Origin: Corynebacterium sp. MSK297
Lineage (GTDB): Bacteria; Actinomycetota; Actinomycetes; Mycobacteriales; Mycobacteriaceae
NCBI RefSeq assembly: GCF_030232885.1
Contig: NZ_JASPGD010000001.1
Location: 186,001 to 250,000 of the forward strand
DNA: 64,000 nt
Direction of reading: 5' to 3'
The notes beneath the pieces were generated by a model. It made no database searches, was not told where the DNA came from, and saw only the letters and a program-made list of their open reading frames with translations. The first letter of the stretch is position 1; the number at the start of each line of letters is the position of its first letter. The translations under genes were made by a program, and so were the position numbers. This document shows positions 45,907-54,943 of the stretch, piece by piece.

Positions 45907-46770
45907 GTTATTCCCCATACCTTCAGCCAATATCTTGTGATCTTCTGTGCTCAGCTCCACAGCATCCAACAAATCCGGCCGACGTGCTTGCGTGCGCAGT
46001 AATGCTTGCCGACGCCGCCACTGCGCCACCTTGCCGTGATGACCAGACGTGAGTACCTCAGGAATTTCCAGTCCGCGCCACACCCGCGGCTTGGTATACG
46101 ACGGCGCTTCCAACAAACCATCGGAAAACGAATCTTCCTGGTGCGAACGCTGGTTGCCCAACACACCTGGGATCAGCCGCACGATGGCCTCGGCGATCAC
46201 CAGAGTCGCCACCTCACCGCCAATCAACACATAATCACCAATCGAGACCTCGCGCACCCGGTAGCGGTACGCTGCATCATCAATAACCCGCTGGTCGATG
46301 CCCTCATAACGGCCGCAGGCAAAGACAATATGCTCCTCATTGGACCAGGCCTGCGCCTTGTCTTGGCTAAACACCACACCGGCGGGACTCGGCACCACCA
46401 GCAACGGCGCATCCGGATCTTCGCCGACGTGCACGTCCCGGCCGTCGTAGCGCTGCGGAGCAGTTCCCGAAAGCTCATCATGGGTAGCGCCGTGAATATG
46501 CTGGGCCGCCGAGTCCAATTGGTTAGCGGCATCTGCGCGCTGCCCCGCAGCAATCTCATCGAGGGCCGGGCCCCACACCTCTGGCTTCATCACCATGCCC
46601 GGGCCGCCGCCATAGGGCGAATCATCAACAGATTTGTGCACACCAGTGGCCCAGTCACGCAAATCGTGCACGCCGACCTTGAGCAAGCCGCGTTCAATCG
46701 CGCGCCCCAGCAGCGCGTGGCGCAGGGGTTGCAGGTATTCCGGGAAAATCGAGACGACGTCCAGTCTCAC
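45904..46770 (-). CDS. trmD: tRNA (guanine-N1)-methyltransferase TrmD
   Basis: Methylates G37 of tRNAs reading CNN codons, preventing +1 frameshifts. 288 residues from a GTG that overlaps the rimM stop (GTGA). The SPOUT knot is visible as VFACGRYEGIDQRVID and SIGDYVLIGGEVATLVI, preceded by DDSPYGGGPGMVMKPE. A hydrophilic loop of about 30 residues around 80-115 makes it longer than the E. coli protein (255). Confidence 0.96.
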   Translation of the reverse strand: MRLDVVSIFPEYLQPLRHALLGRAIERGLLKVGVHDLRDWATGVHKSVDDSPYGGGPGMVMKPEVWGPALDEIAAGQRADAANQLDSAAQHIHGATHDELSGTAPQRYDGRDVHVGEDPDAPLLVVPSPAGVVFSQDKAQAWSNEEHIVFACGRYEGIDQRVIDDAAYRYRVREVSIGDYVLIGGEVATLVIAEAIVRLIPGVLGNQRSHQEDSFSDGLLEAPSYTKPRVWRGLEIPEVLTSGHHGKVAQWRRRQALLRTQARRPDLLDAVELSTEDHKILAEGMGNN

Positions 46771-47267
46771 AAGTCCAGCAATCCTTCCGGCGGGGTGATC
46801 GTGATGGTGCCAGCCTCCAGGTCTACGTCCGCGATGAACTCGTCGACGAACGGAACTAAAGCGGTGCGGCCGTCGTCGGCAAGCGTAATTTCCAGCAGAC
46901 TACGGTTAATGGTTTCCACCACACCGCTCACGGTTCCGATCTCCGCGCCATCGTGCCGCACGCGCAGGCCTTCGAGATCGTGGTCATAGTAGCCGTCATG
47001 ATCCGACTCGTCAGCCGGAGCGAAAAACTCCATACCGCGCAGCGATTCCGCAGAAGTGCGGTCAGTGATCTCACTCAATGCCAGCAACAGACGACCCTTG
47101 TGCGGGCGCGCACTACGAATACGCAACGATTCCGTGCGTCCGCCTTGACGGCCTTCGATAACAGCATCCGGAGCAAAACGGCCCTCCGGATCATCCGTGG
47201 TTGTCTCCACCACGACCTCGCCGCGGATGCCGTGGGTTTTCACTACCCGACCAATACGTACGTCCAT
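46767..47267 (-). CDS. rimM: Ribosome maturation factor RimM
   Basis: Assists maturation of the 30S head. 166 residues: N-terminal RimM barrel (RIGRVVKTHGIRGEVVVE) and C-terminal PRC-barrel (EGLRVRHDGAEIGTVSGVVE) ending in the LVPFVDEFIADVDLE block. It overlaps trmD by four bases. TAAATT six bases before the ATG, just after the rpsP terminator, indicates a separate leaderless promoter for rimM-trmD. Confidence 0.95.
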   Translation of the reverse strand: MDVRIGRVVKTHGIRGEVVVETTTDDPEGRFAPDAVIEGRQGGRTESLRIRSARPHKGRLLLALSEITDRTSAESLRGMEFFAPADESDHDGYYDHDLEGLRVRHDGAEIGTVSGVVETINRSLLEITLADDGRTALVPFVDEFIADVDLEAGTITITPPEGLLDL

Positions 47268-47273
47268 ACCCCT

Positions 47274-47279
47274 AATTTA
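47274..47279 (-). promoter_or_regulatory. -10 element TAAATT of rimM
   Basis: On the minus strand TAAATT, six bases, ATG at 47267; 15 bases downstream of the rpsP terminator, so a fresh promoter here is expected. Confidence 0.5.
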
Positions 47280-47293
47280 GCGTGTCAATCATA

Positions 47294-47334
47294 GAAAAAC
47301 CGCGCGGGTTCCCGGTTAGGAAACACCACGCGGT
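47294..47334 (-). terminator. Rho-independent terminator after rpsP
   Basis: ACCGCG...CGCGGT stem with an inner GTTTCC/GGGAAC pairing, followed on the minus strand by TTTTTCTA. Confidence 0.8.
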
Positions 47335-47367
47335 ATCAAGCGCACAAACATAAGGGCGCTACGGGTT

Positions 47368-47865
47368 TTATTCGTTGGACTCAGCCTCAGCGTCAGCTTC
47401 GCCTTCAGCGGCAGCAGCTTTTTCTGCGGCAGCCTTTTCTTCAGCTTCCTTAGCAGCCTTAGCCTCGGCTTCTTCCTTGGCTTTTTTCTTCTTTTCGGTG
47501 ATGGCCTCGATGGATGGGCCATTGTTGGCCTCTTCCAAAGCCTTGTTGAACAGCTCCAGCTTGGAAGGCTTAGGCTCGGCGGTCTTCAGGGTGCCTTCTG
47601 CACCTGGCAGGCCCTTGTACTTTTGCCAATCACCGGTGACCTTCAGCAGAGCCAAAACAGGCTCGGTTGGCTGTGCACCAACGGACAACCAGTACTGAGC
47701 GCGCTCGGAATCGATGTCGATCAGGGATGGCTCCTGCTTTGGCTGGTAGCGACCGATAACCTCGATCTCCTTGCCGTTACGACGGGTGCGCGAGTCCGCG
47801 ATGACCACACGGTACTGTGGGGTGCGGATTTTGCCGAGGCGTTGCAGCTTAATCTTGACAGCCAT
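47368..47865 (-). CDS. rpsP: 30S ribosomal protein S16
   Basis: S16 is an early assembly protein of the 30S body. 165 residues: the conserved S16 core fills about 1-85 ([26 protein letters not shown] motif region, [27 protein letters not shown]) and a long Ala/Glu/Lys tail follows, as in other corynebacteria. GGAGCC precedes the ATG. Confidence 0.96.
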   Translation of the reverse strand: MAVKIKLQRLGKIRTPQYRVVIADSRTRRNGKEIEVIGRYQPKQEPSLIDIDSERAQYWLSVGAQPTEPVLALLKVTGDWQKYKGLPGAEGTLKTAEPKPSKLELFNKALEEANNGPSIEAITEKKKKAKEEAEAKAAKEAEEKAAAEKAAAAEGEADAEAESNE

Positions 47866-48126
47866 TGTTGGCTCCTTTTCATGCTAGAGATTCACTGGGC
47901 AGTGCGGACACCTGCGGATGCAGGCCGGTTCAACCCTTGGATTAGTCTGCGCGTGATCCCAACTGCGACGACCGTAGACGAACGCAGTGTTACGCAGAAA
48001 CACAGACAGCGTTATATTCTAACCTTCAAACCTAATTTTATCCAAACCACGCGCGGACGTTCTCAGCAAATATCCTCCGAATAGGGAACGTACATTAAAA
48101 GCGATACACTACCCAACGACCAAAAA

Positions 48127-50247
48127 ATGCCTCACCCCGATGAAACATGTGAGCCTGTTTTGACCGAATCGTTAAACAAGCCCTCCTACCGCTATGACCT
48201 GGACGGCCTGCGTGGCCTTGCCATCGCTCTGGTGGTATTTTTTCATGTCTTCATCGGTCGGGTATCCGGTGGCGTCGATGTCTTTTTGCTGCTATCGGGA
48301 TACTTTTTCCTCGGTTCACAGTTGCGTTATGCCGCGCGTGACGACGCCTCGCTGAACCCCTGGTGGCCCATCTGGCGCACTATCCGCAGGTTGGTCCCCG
48401 CGCTCACGCTTGTTATCAGCGTCACTGTGGTTTTGGTGCTCATTGCCACCCCGTGGTTAATGAACATCGAATTCGCCCAGCAAATCTCCGCTAGTTTGCT
48501 GTACTACCAGAACTGGGAATTGACCCGCCAAGAAGCCGCCTATGCCGCGGCTGCACCGGAAATCTCACCGTTGCAACACCTGTGGTCAATGTCGGTGCAG
48601 GGCCAGTTCTACCTAGCAGCCATCGCCTTTGCCCTAATTTTGGCCGCGTTATTGCGCTCGCGCCGCAAACACATCAACCGGGTCGCGGGCCCAATACTTA
48701 TCGTCGTCACAATTGTTTCTTTTGCTTACGCGTCCCGCTTCGGTCTCTACGGAAGTCCGGATAACTACTATTCGACGTTTTCTCGTCTGTGGGAACTTTC
48801 CCTTGGGGCAGTACTAGTCATTTATGGCAGCCGCATCACAATGCCGCGTTGGCTTGCTAACGTCGCAGGCGTCATTGGTCTAGCGCTGTTGTTTGCCACA
48901 GGCATCATCGTGGAAGACTCCACGGCCTACCCCGGCCCGCTGTCACTGATTCCATTGGGTGGCGTGGTGTTGTTGGTGCTTGGCGGCAACGGTGTGGTTG
49001 CACGCGGCCTGGCTACCCGCCCTATGCGTTGGCTGGGTGATATCGCCTATTCATTATATTTGTGGCATTGGGCATTGTTGATCTTGGCGACGAATTTATG
49101 GAGCCAATCCTCTCCGAACGCTGTCCTGGGAATCAGCATCATTGTCATCTCCCTGGTGCTGGCATGGTTGACATATCGATATGTCGAAAAACCGCTGCGC
49201 CAAAAAACTAGGCGGCGCACTTCTGAGTCACCGAAGCTATCCTGGCGGACTCTAGGCGCGGACGCGAAATCCCATCCGGGGCGCGTCACGGGCGCGGTAG
49301 TAACCACCATCGCCTTGCTTGCTTTATTGACAGTGCAGCCATGGTGGACCCAACGACTGCACAATGAACGCAACCAACCGCTACCCGTAGAGACTTATCC
49401 TGGTGTACTCGCCAAGTTTGGCCATGATGTTCCTGACGACGTAGAGCTCGCACCAGACCCGCAACTAGTGTCCAGTTTGCAGCCGGTGGTCTCCGAGGTT
49501 CATTGCTTTGTTCCGAGTGATTTTCCTTCGTCTGTACTGCAGTTCGAAGAATCCCGGTTCGGTGAGCCATGCGTCTTCGGTGACAGAAACGCCGATAAGG
49601 CGGTCTATCTGGTCGGTGGGTCACACTCTGAGCAATGGGCTGGACCGCTGGATGCCTTGGGCAAAAAATACGGTTTTCGCCTTGAGGTCATGTTACGCGC
49701 CGGCTGCCCGATCGTCACCGGCCCGAATGACCTGGTCGTTGGCTCCCATCAGATTGATCAGAGGTGCTATAACTGGGGCCAGAGAGTCATCGAAAAGCTA
49801 CTGGATGAGCAGCCGGAACTGGTGATTTCAAATTCCACCCGCCCTTCTGGCGATTTCGGGCACGGCCCCGATTATGTGCCGTACGGGTATGCAGCTTTTT
49901 GGCAAGAGCTTGCCGACGCCGACATCGATTTCGTTGGGCTTCGCGATAATCCCTGGGCATTCCGCCCGAATGGCGAACCATTCGACTTTAGTAATTGCTT
50001 AGTTAATGGCGGCCTATGTTCGGTTGCGCGGAACCAGGTCTATCACGAGGTTGATCCTGCCGAGGCCGTGCTTGATGAGCTCGGCATGGAAGCTGTCGAT
50101 ACTGCTGATTGGTTTTGCGACCGGCGTCGTTGTGATGTCGTTATTGGTAATATCGCCGTCTACCGCGATATGCACCATATTTCCAACGCATACGCAAAAT
50201 CGGCCCAGCCATTGCTGGAGCCGATCATCACACGCTACGTGAACTAA
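48127..50247 (+). CDS. Acyltransferase 3 (OafA-like) fused to a C-terminal SGNH domain
   Basis: A 706-residue membrane acyltransferase that probably O-acylates a cell-envelope glycan or lipid. Ten or so helices make up the AT3 domain (about 20-360), with DGLRGLAIALVVFFHVF carrying the catalytic His H40 and YRYVEKPLRQ closing it. A linker helix (about 385-405) leads to an extracytoplasmic SGNH-like domain with the Ser block LVGGSHSEQW (about 497) and the C-terminal D-x-x-H in YRDMHHIS (about 683). Acceptor unknown. It stands alone, divergent from rpsP and convergent with ffh. Confidence 0.9.
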   Translation: MPHPDETCEPVLTESLNKPSYRYDLDGLRGLAIALVVFFHVFIGRVSGGVDVFLLLSGYFFLGSQLRYAARDDASLNPWWPIWRTIRRLVPALTLVISVTVVLVLIATPWLMNIEFAQQISASLLYYQNWELTRQEAAYAAAAPEISPLQHLWSMSVQGQFYLAAIAFALILAALLRSRRKHINRVAGPILIVVTIVSFAYASRFGLYGSPDNYYSTFSRLWELSLGAVLVIYGSRITMPRWLANVAGVIGLALLFATGIIVEDSTAYPGPLSLIPLGGVVLLVLGGNGVVARGLATRPMRWLGDIAYSLYLWHWALLILATNLWSQSSPNAVLGISIIVISLVLAWLTYRYVEKPLRQKTRRRTSESPKLSWRTLGADAKSHPGRVTGAVVTTIALLALLTVQPWWTQRLHNERNQPLPVETYPGVLAKFGHDVPDDVELAPDPQLVSSLQPVVSEVHCFVPSDFPSSVLQFEESRFGEPCVFGDRNADKAVYLVGGSHSEQWAGPLDALGKKYGFRLEVMLRAGCPIVTGPNDLVVGSHQIDQRCYNWGQRVIEKLLDEQPELVISNSTRPSGDFGHGPDYVPYGYAAFWQELADADIDFVGLRDNPWAFRPNGEPFDFSNCLVNGGLCSVARNQVYHEVDPAEAVLDELGMEAVDTADWFCDRRRCDVVIGNIAVYRDMHHISNAYAKSAQPLLEPIITRYVN

Positions 50248-50265
50248 GCGGTTCGTGAACTAAGC
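50238..50265. repeat. 12-bp direct repeat spanning the acyltransferase stop
   Basis: CGTGAACTAAGC occurs at 50238-50249, including the TAA stop, and again at 50254-50265. It looks like a small duplication. Confidence 0.8.
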
Positions 50266-50303
50266 CCTGCGTGAGCCGCAGACCTGCAGAGCCGAAAACG
50301 AGC

Positions 50304-51887
50304 CTATTTCTTACCGAAGTTCAGCTTGCTCAAGTCGATGTTTTCCATGCCCGGTGGCATCTGCTGCTGCATCTTCTGTATATCCTGCATCGATGGCATT
50401 CCGCCACCCATACCCGGCATGCCAGGCATCCCTGGCATATTTGGCATGCCCTGGCCGCCGCCTTTTCCTTTCTTGCGCTTACCCTTCTTGTTTTTGCGGC
50501 CCTTTGGCTTCTTCTTCGTCGCCGAACGCTTGGAACCGCCCATACCAGGCATGCCAAATTGCCCGGCCATCTTGCTCATCATTTTCTTGGCTTCAAAGAA
50601 GCGCTCCACCAGCTGGTTGACCTCAGAGACTTCCACACCGGAACCAGCCGCAATACGTTTGCGTCGGGAAGCGTTCAAAATCTTCGGGTCGTTGCGCTCT
50701 GCCGGAGTCATACCGCGGATGATGGCCTGAATACGGTCAAGCTGTTTCTCGTCGACCATGTCCGCCATCTTGGACATCTGGCTACCGCCCGGCATCATCT
50801 TCAGCAGGTTGCCGATCGGGCCCATCTTGCGCACCATCATGAGCTGATCGAGGAAGTCGTTCAGCGTCATCTCGCCGGAGCCCAGCTTGTGCGCAGCTTC
50901 TTCGGCTTTCTGCTGGTCCAGGGTGGCTTCGGCCTGCTCAATCAGGGAGAGCATATCGCCCATACCCAGAATCCGGCTAGCCATGCGCTCTGGATGGAAG
51001 ACATCGAAGTCAGTGAGCTTCTCACCGGAGGAGGCGTACATGATCGGCTTACCGGTGACTTCACGAATCGACAGCGCGGCACCACCACGTGCATCGCCAT
51101 CAAGCTTGGTCAATACAACACCGGTAAAGTCCACGCCATCGCGGAAAGCTTCCGCGGTGTGGACGGCGTCCTGGCCAATCATCGAGTCAATGACGAACAA
51201 AACTTCATCCGGGTTAACGGCATCGCGGATATCGCGCGCCTGGTTCATCAGGGTTTCGTCGATACCCAACCGGCCCGCGGTGTCGATGATGACCACGTCG
51301 TGCTGAGCCTTGCGGGCTTCTTCGATACCGTTGCGGGCAACCTCGACAGGATCTCCGTGCGAGGTTCCCATCTCGTGCTGGGAATCCAGTGAGGTGCCTG
51401 GATCAGGCGCGAATGTCTTGACACCTGCACGCTCACCGACGATGCGCAACTGGTCGACAGCACCCGGACGCTGCAGGTCACAGGCCACCAGCATTGGGGT
51501 GTGGCCCTTGGATTCCAAGTGTTTGGCGAGCTTACCGGCCAGGGTGGTTTTACCGGCACCCTGTAAACCCGCCAGCATGATCACGGTCGGAGGGTTCTTC
51601 GCCAAGTTCAAGCGACGAGTCTCGCCGCCGAGGATATCCTGTAGCTCCTCATTGACGATTTTGACGACTTGCTGCGCCGGGTTCAGAGCCTCCGAGACTT
51701 CTGCGCCGATTGCGCGTTCTTTAACACGCTTGATGAAGCCGCGCACAACGGTGAGCGAAACGTCGGCTTCCAGCAACGCCAGCCGGATTTCGCGGGCGGT
51801 GGCGTTAATATCAGCCTCAGTCAGTTTGCCCTTGCCGCGAAGCCCTTTCAGGGCGGACTGTAGCCTGTCGGACAATGACTCAAACAC
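50304..51887 (-). CDS. ffh: Signal recognition particle protein Ffh
   Basis: GTPase that binds signal sequences and 4.5S RNA and delivers ribosomes to FtsY. 527 residues from GTG 51887 behind AGGGAGTT. N domain 1-85, G domain with the P-loop GLQGAGKTTLAGKL (107-120), DTAGRLGID and TKLDGDARGG, then the Met-rich M domain. After the M domain comes a Lys-rich stretch and an MPGM-repeat tail, giving more than the 450 residues usual elsewhere but typical of Actinobacteria. Confidence 0.97.
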   Translation of the reverse strand: MFESLSDRLQSALKGLRGKGKLTEADINATAREIRLALLEADVSLTVVRGFIKRVKERAIGAEVSEALNPAQQVVKIVNEELQDILGGETRRLNLAKNPPTVIMLAGLQGAGKTTLAGKLAKHLESKGHTPMLVACDLQRPGAVDQLRIVGERAGVKTFAPDPGTSLDSQHEMGTSHGDPVEVARNGIEEARKAQHDVVIIDTAGRLGIDETLMNQARDIRDAVNPDEVLFVIDSMIGQDAVHTAEAFRDGVDFTGVVLTKLDGDARGGAALSIREVTGKPIMYASSGEKLTDFDVFHPERMASRILGMGDMLSLIEQAEATLDQQKAEEAAHKLGSGEMTLNDFLDQLMMVRKMGPIGNLLKMMPGGSQMSKMADMVDEKQLDRIQAIIRGMTPAERNDPKILNASRRKRIAAGSGVEVSEVNQLVERFFEAKKMMSKMAGQFGMPGMGGSKRSATKKKPKGRKNKKGKRKKGKGGGQGMPNMPGMPGMPGMGGGMPSMQDIQKMQQQMPPGMENIDLSKLNFGKK

Positions 51888-52026
51888 GTTGCGTAACTCC
51901 CTACCGTTGGCTTTTACTAGCCCTACCAGCCTAGCCGGTTTTGGCCACGCAGGTCATATCCGGCTCGCCTAAGCCGAACTAGCTAAGCAGCAGTCTTTGT
52001 CATTGGTTTTTGTTATTGCGAGTCGA

Positions 52027-52374
<348 letters not shown>

Positions 52375-52431
52375 CTAGATCTGTTTTCTGGGCGCTGACA
52401 ACGTGTTTTCGCTTCAGTTTAATGGTGGCTG

Positions 52432-53754
52432 TTAGTTCCGGCTGGTGTGTCCACGCACGCCGCGACCGCCAATATCGTAGCCAGTCTCACGGTGCCCACC
52501 GAAGTCAATACCGTCGGCTTCAATCTGGTCAGTGACACGCCAGCCCATCGTGGACTTCAGGATCAACGCAATGATCGTTGTAATAACGATGGTAAAGATC
52601 ATGGCAATGGCGGCAATGAGAATCTGGATGAGCAACAGCTGCCAACCTTTCGCGCCACCGCCGGTAAAGATGCCACGGTCGTTAGCAAAAAACGCTACGA
52701 CGACTGTGCCCCACAGACCAGCAACTAGGTGCACGCCGACGACATCGAGCGAGTCATCGAAACCAAATCGGAACTTCAGGCCAACACCGAGACAGCCCAG
52801 CATGCCACCGGTTATACCCATGATCAGCGAGGTAACCGGGTTCAGGTCACCAGCTGCCGGGGTGATAGTAACCAGTCCGGCAACCACACCCGAGGCCGCA
52901 CCCAGCGAGGTGCAGAAGCCATCGCGAACCTTTTCAACGAACAACCAACCCAAGATTGCAGCGGCTGTCGCGGCCGTGGTGTTTACCCAAGCCAGACCAG
53001 CCAAGCCGTCAGCGGCAAAGGCCGAACCGCCGTTGAACCCGAACCAGCCAAACCACAGCATGCCTGCACCCAACATGACCATTGGCAGATTGTGGGGACG
53101 CTGCACGCTCTTCGGGAAGCCCTGCCGCTTGCCGACAACAATGGCCAGCACCAGTGCGGCAGTACCAGCGGAAATGTGAACTACCGTGCCGCCCGCGAAG
53201 TCGATCGGTGGAACCAAAGCTTCCCCGCCTTCAGAGCCAAAGACCCAGGCTGCAACGCTGCTATCGTCTTCACCGAGGATTCCGCCACCCCACACCATGT
53301 GTGCCAACGGGAAGTACACAAATGTTGCCCACAGGCCGCTAAATACCAGCCAGGTACCAAATTTCACACGGCCGGCCAGAGCACCCGAGATAATCGCAGT
53401 GGAAATCACTGCGAAGGTGAGTTGGAATCCGATATCGATGATATTGGCGTAGCCTTCCGCGCCAACGAGGTATTCACCAGATTGACCGACAATGGAGTCC
53501 TTCAGACCGAAAAACTCGAAAGGATTGGCAACGATTCCGCCCCACGACTGCGTGCCGTAGCTCATCGACCAACCCCATAAGACATAAACGATACTAACGA
53601 CGGCTAGTGAGCCGAAAGACATCAGCATCATATTGAGCACACCTCTGCGCTCTGTCATGCCTCCGTAAAAAAGGGCCAATGCTGGAGTCATGAGCAAAAC
53701 CAAAGCTGCACTCATCAGCATCCAGGCGGCATTACCTGCAATTACCGTTTCCAT
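52432..53754 (-). CDS. amt: Ammonium transporter
   Basis: Trimeric ammonium channel/transporter, the membrane partner of PII. 440 residues, 11 hydrophobic helices. Pore histidines are in PLAHMVWGGGIL and VGVHLVAGLWGT, and DFAGGTVVHISAG, the Asp-containing recognition region, is present. AAGGAGAG precedes the ATG. The upstream terminator at 53850-53880 isolates it from the mrp operon. Confidence 0.96.
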   Translation of the reverse strand: METVIAGNAAWMLMSAALVLLMTPALALFYGGMTERRGVLNMMLMSFGSLAVVSIVYVLWGWSMSYGTQSWGGIVANPFEFFGLKDSIVGQSGEYLVGAEGYANIIDIGFQLTFAVISTAIISGALAGRVKFGTWLVFSGLWATFVYFPLAHMVWGGGILGEDDSSVAAWVFGSEGGEALVPPIDFAGGTVVHISAGTAALVLAIVVGKRQGFPKSVQRPHNLPMVMLGAGMLWFGWFGFNGGSAFAADGLAGLAWVNTTAATAAAILGWLFVEKVRDGFCTSLGAASGVVAGLVTITPAAGDLNPVTSLIMGITGGMLGCLGVGLKFRFGFDDSLDVVGVHLVAGLWGTVVVAFFANDRGIFTGGGAKGWQLLLIQILIAAIAMIFTIVITTIIALILKSTMGWRVTDQIEADGIDFGGHRETGYDIGGRGVRGHTSRN

Positions 53755-53849
53755 AAACTCTCCTTGATATTAGCCTTACGATTTATAACGGTAGTACTAC
53801 AGGTAGTAAATATCTATCGAAAGATAGTTAGTTCCCTCATTTGGGGTAA

Positions 53850-53880
53850 CAAAAAGCCCCAAGCCGTACGGCTTGGGGCT
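53850..53880 (-). terminator. Rho-independent terminator of the mrp operon
   Basis: AGCCCCAAGCCG and CGGCTTGGGGCT form a perfect 12-bp stem with a TA loop, followed on the minus strand by TTTTTG. Confidence 0.9.
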
Positions 53881-53919
53881 AGAAGTTTTGAGATTGCGGT
53901 GCGACTACGACTACTACTA

Positions 53920-54312
53920 TTACTGAATCTTGCGAGCCTGCCCGGTCTCCTGCCGATATTGGAAATCCGATGGCGATACAAATTCGCCTTCCCAGACGTT
54001 TGCCTCGTTGAACTGCACGTCCACAATGGCAACGTGGCGCAGAATTGACGAACGCGAGATCAAAATCGAGCCGATCGCAGAAGTGCCCAACAACAGAATA
54101 ATCGCGCCAATGCCCACGATTGCGGTGGACCACTGTGGATCAAGCAAAAAGACGCCGATGATGATCATCGAGACTCCGAAGCCCGACGCCGTCGACAAGA
54201 CAGACATGCGTGCATACACGTCACGGAAGGTCAGCATTCCGGCGCCACAAATCACAAAGTTGCCCGCACCGATGACGATAAAGATCGAGGAAATAATTTC
54301 CATAACGTCCAT
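53920..54312 (-). CDS. mrpG: Mrp Na+/H+ antiporter subunit G
   Basis: Small membrane subunit of the multi-subunit cation/proton antiporter. 130 residues, three hydrophobic helices; the family segment MLTFRDVYARMSVLSTASGFG is at about 26-46. A polar C-terminal tail of about 40 residues is longer than in Bacillus MrpG. Last gene of the operon; its ATG overlaps the mrpF stop by one base. Confidence 0.93.
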   Translation of the reverse strand: MDVMEIISSIFIVIGAGNFVICGAGMLTFRDVYARMSVLSTASGFGVSMIIIGVFLLDPQWSTAIVGIGAIILLLGTSAIGSILISRSSILRHVAIVDVQFNEANVWEGEFVSPSDFQYRQETGQARKIQ

Positions 54313-54572
54313 TAACGAGCACCCCTCAACAAAGCACGAGACAACGAAACGGCGGAGAGGAAACCGACCACCGAGGCCACGAGCATCAGGTCAAACGTGT
54401 AGCCAGATCCTTTCAGGAACCCGCTGAGCCCCAAAAGCGCGACCAGCACGAACAACAAGAAGTCCGCTGCCGAAACGCGGTCCGAGCGGGTCGGGCCAAC
54501 GAGCATACGATACGCGGCCGGCAGCGCTGACAAGGCGATCATCACGATTGCAATAGCGATTACGGTAGTCAT
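54312..54572 (-). CDS. mrpF: Mrp Na+/H+ antiporter subunit F
   Basis: 86 residues, three helices, with the conserved MLVGPTRSDRVSAADFL loop between helix 1 and 2. Overlaps mrpE and mrpG by one base each. Confidence 0.93.
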   Translation of the reverse strand: MTTVIAIAIVMIALSALPAAYRMLVGPTRSDRVSAADFLLFVLVALLGLSGFLKGSGYTFDLMLVASVVGFLSAVSLSRALLRGAR

Positions 54573-54943
54573 TATTTGGCGTCCTCATTCAGTCGTGGAC
54601 GAAACATAATTCCTTTCAGCATGCGCTCTTCCATATCCCGAAGATCGTCGCGCAACTCGTCAGCGGATTTGTTGTACATGCCGTGCACATACATGATCCG
54701 GACTCCATCTTTCGTCTTACCTGCGCCAACCACCAACGTGCCAGGGGTGATGGTCACCAAAGCAGCAAACAGCGTGTAGTGACCACCTTTGAAACTACGA
54801 GATTCATAGCGGGCCACACCGGGTGTCGAATCATGGCCGCGGGAAATGATGTCACGAATCACTGACATGTTCGCGACCACAAATTCCTTCAAGTACCACA
54901 GCCAAAAGCCCACCATGCGAAAAGGCCAAGTAGCAATATCCAT
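54572..54943 (-). CDS. mrpE: Mrp Na+/H+ antiporter subunit E
   Basis: 123 residues. A short N-terminal membrane part (FRMVGFWLWYLKEFVVANMSV) followed by the cytoplasmic domain with LFAALVTITPGTLVVGAG and a YVHGMYNKSADELR segment that matches the MrpE family. The protein is shorter at the N-terminus than Bacillus MrpE (about 158), lacking the first helices. Overlaps its neighbours by one base. Confidence 0.9.
   Translation of the reverse strand: MDIATWPFRMVGFWLWYLKEFVVANMSVIRDIISRGHDSTPGVARYESRSFKGGHYTLFAALVTITPGTLVVGAGKTKDGVRIMYVHGMYNKSADELRDDLRDMEERMLKGIMFRPRLNEDAK

Noticed and set aside
46006..46989. 327-residue plus-strand ORF opposite trmD and rimM
   Set aside because: Antisense shadow spanning two genes; no motif.
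52729..53580. 283-residue plus-strand ORF opposite amt
   Set aside because: Antisense shadow; the minus strand encodes a clear ammonium transporter.
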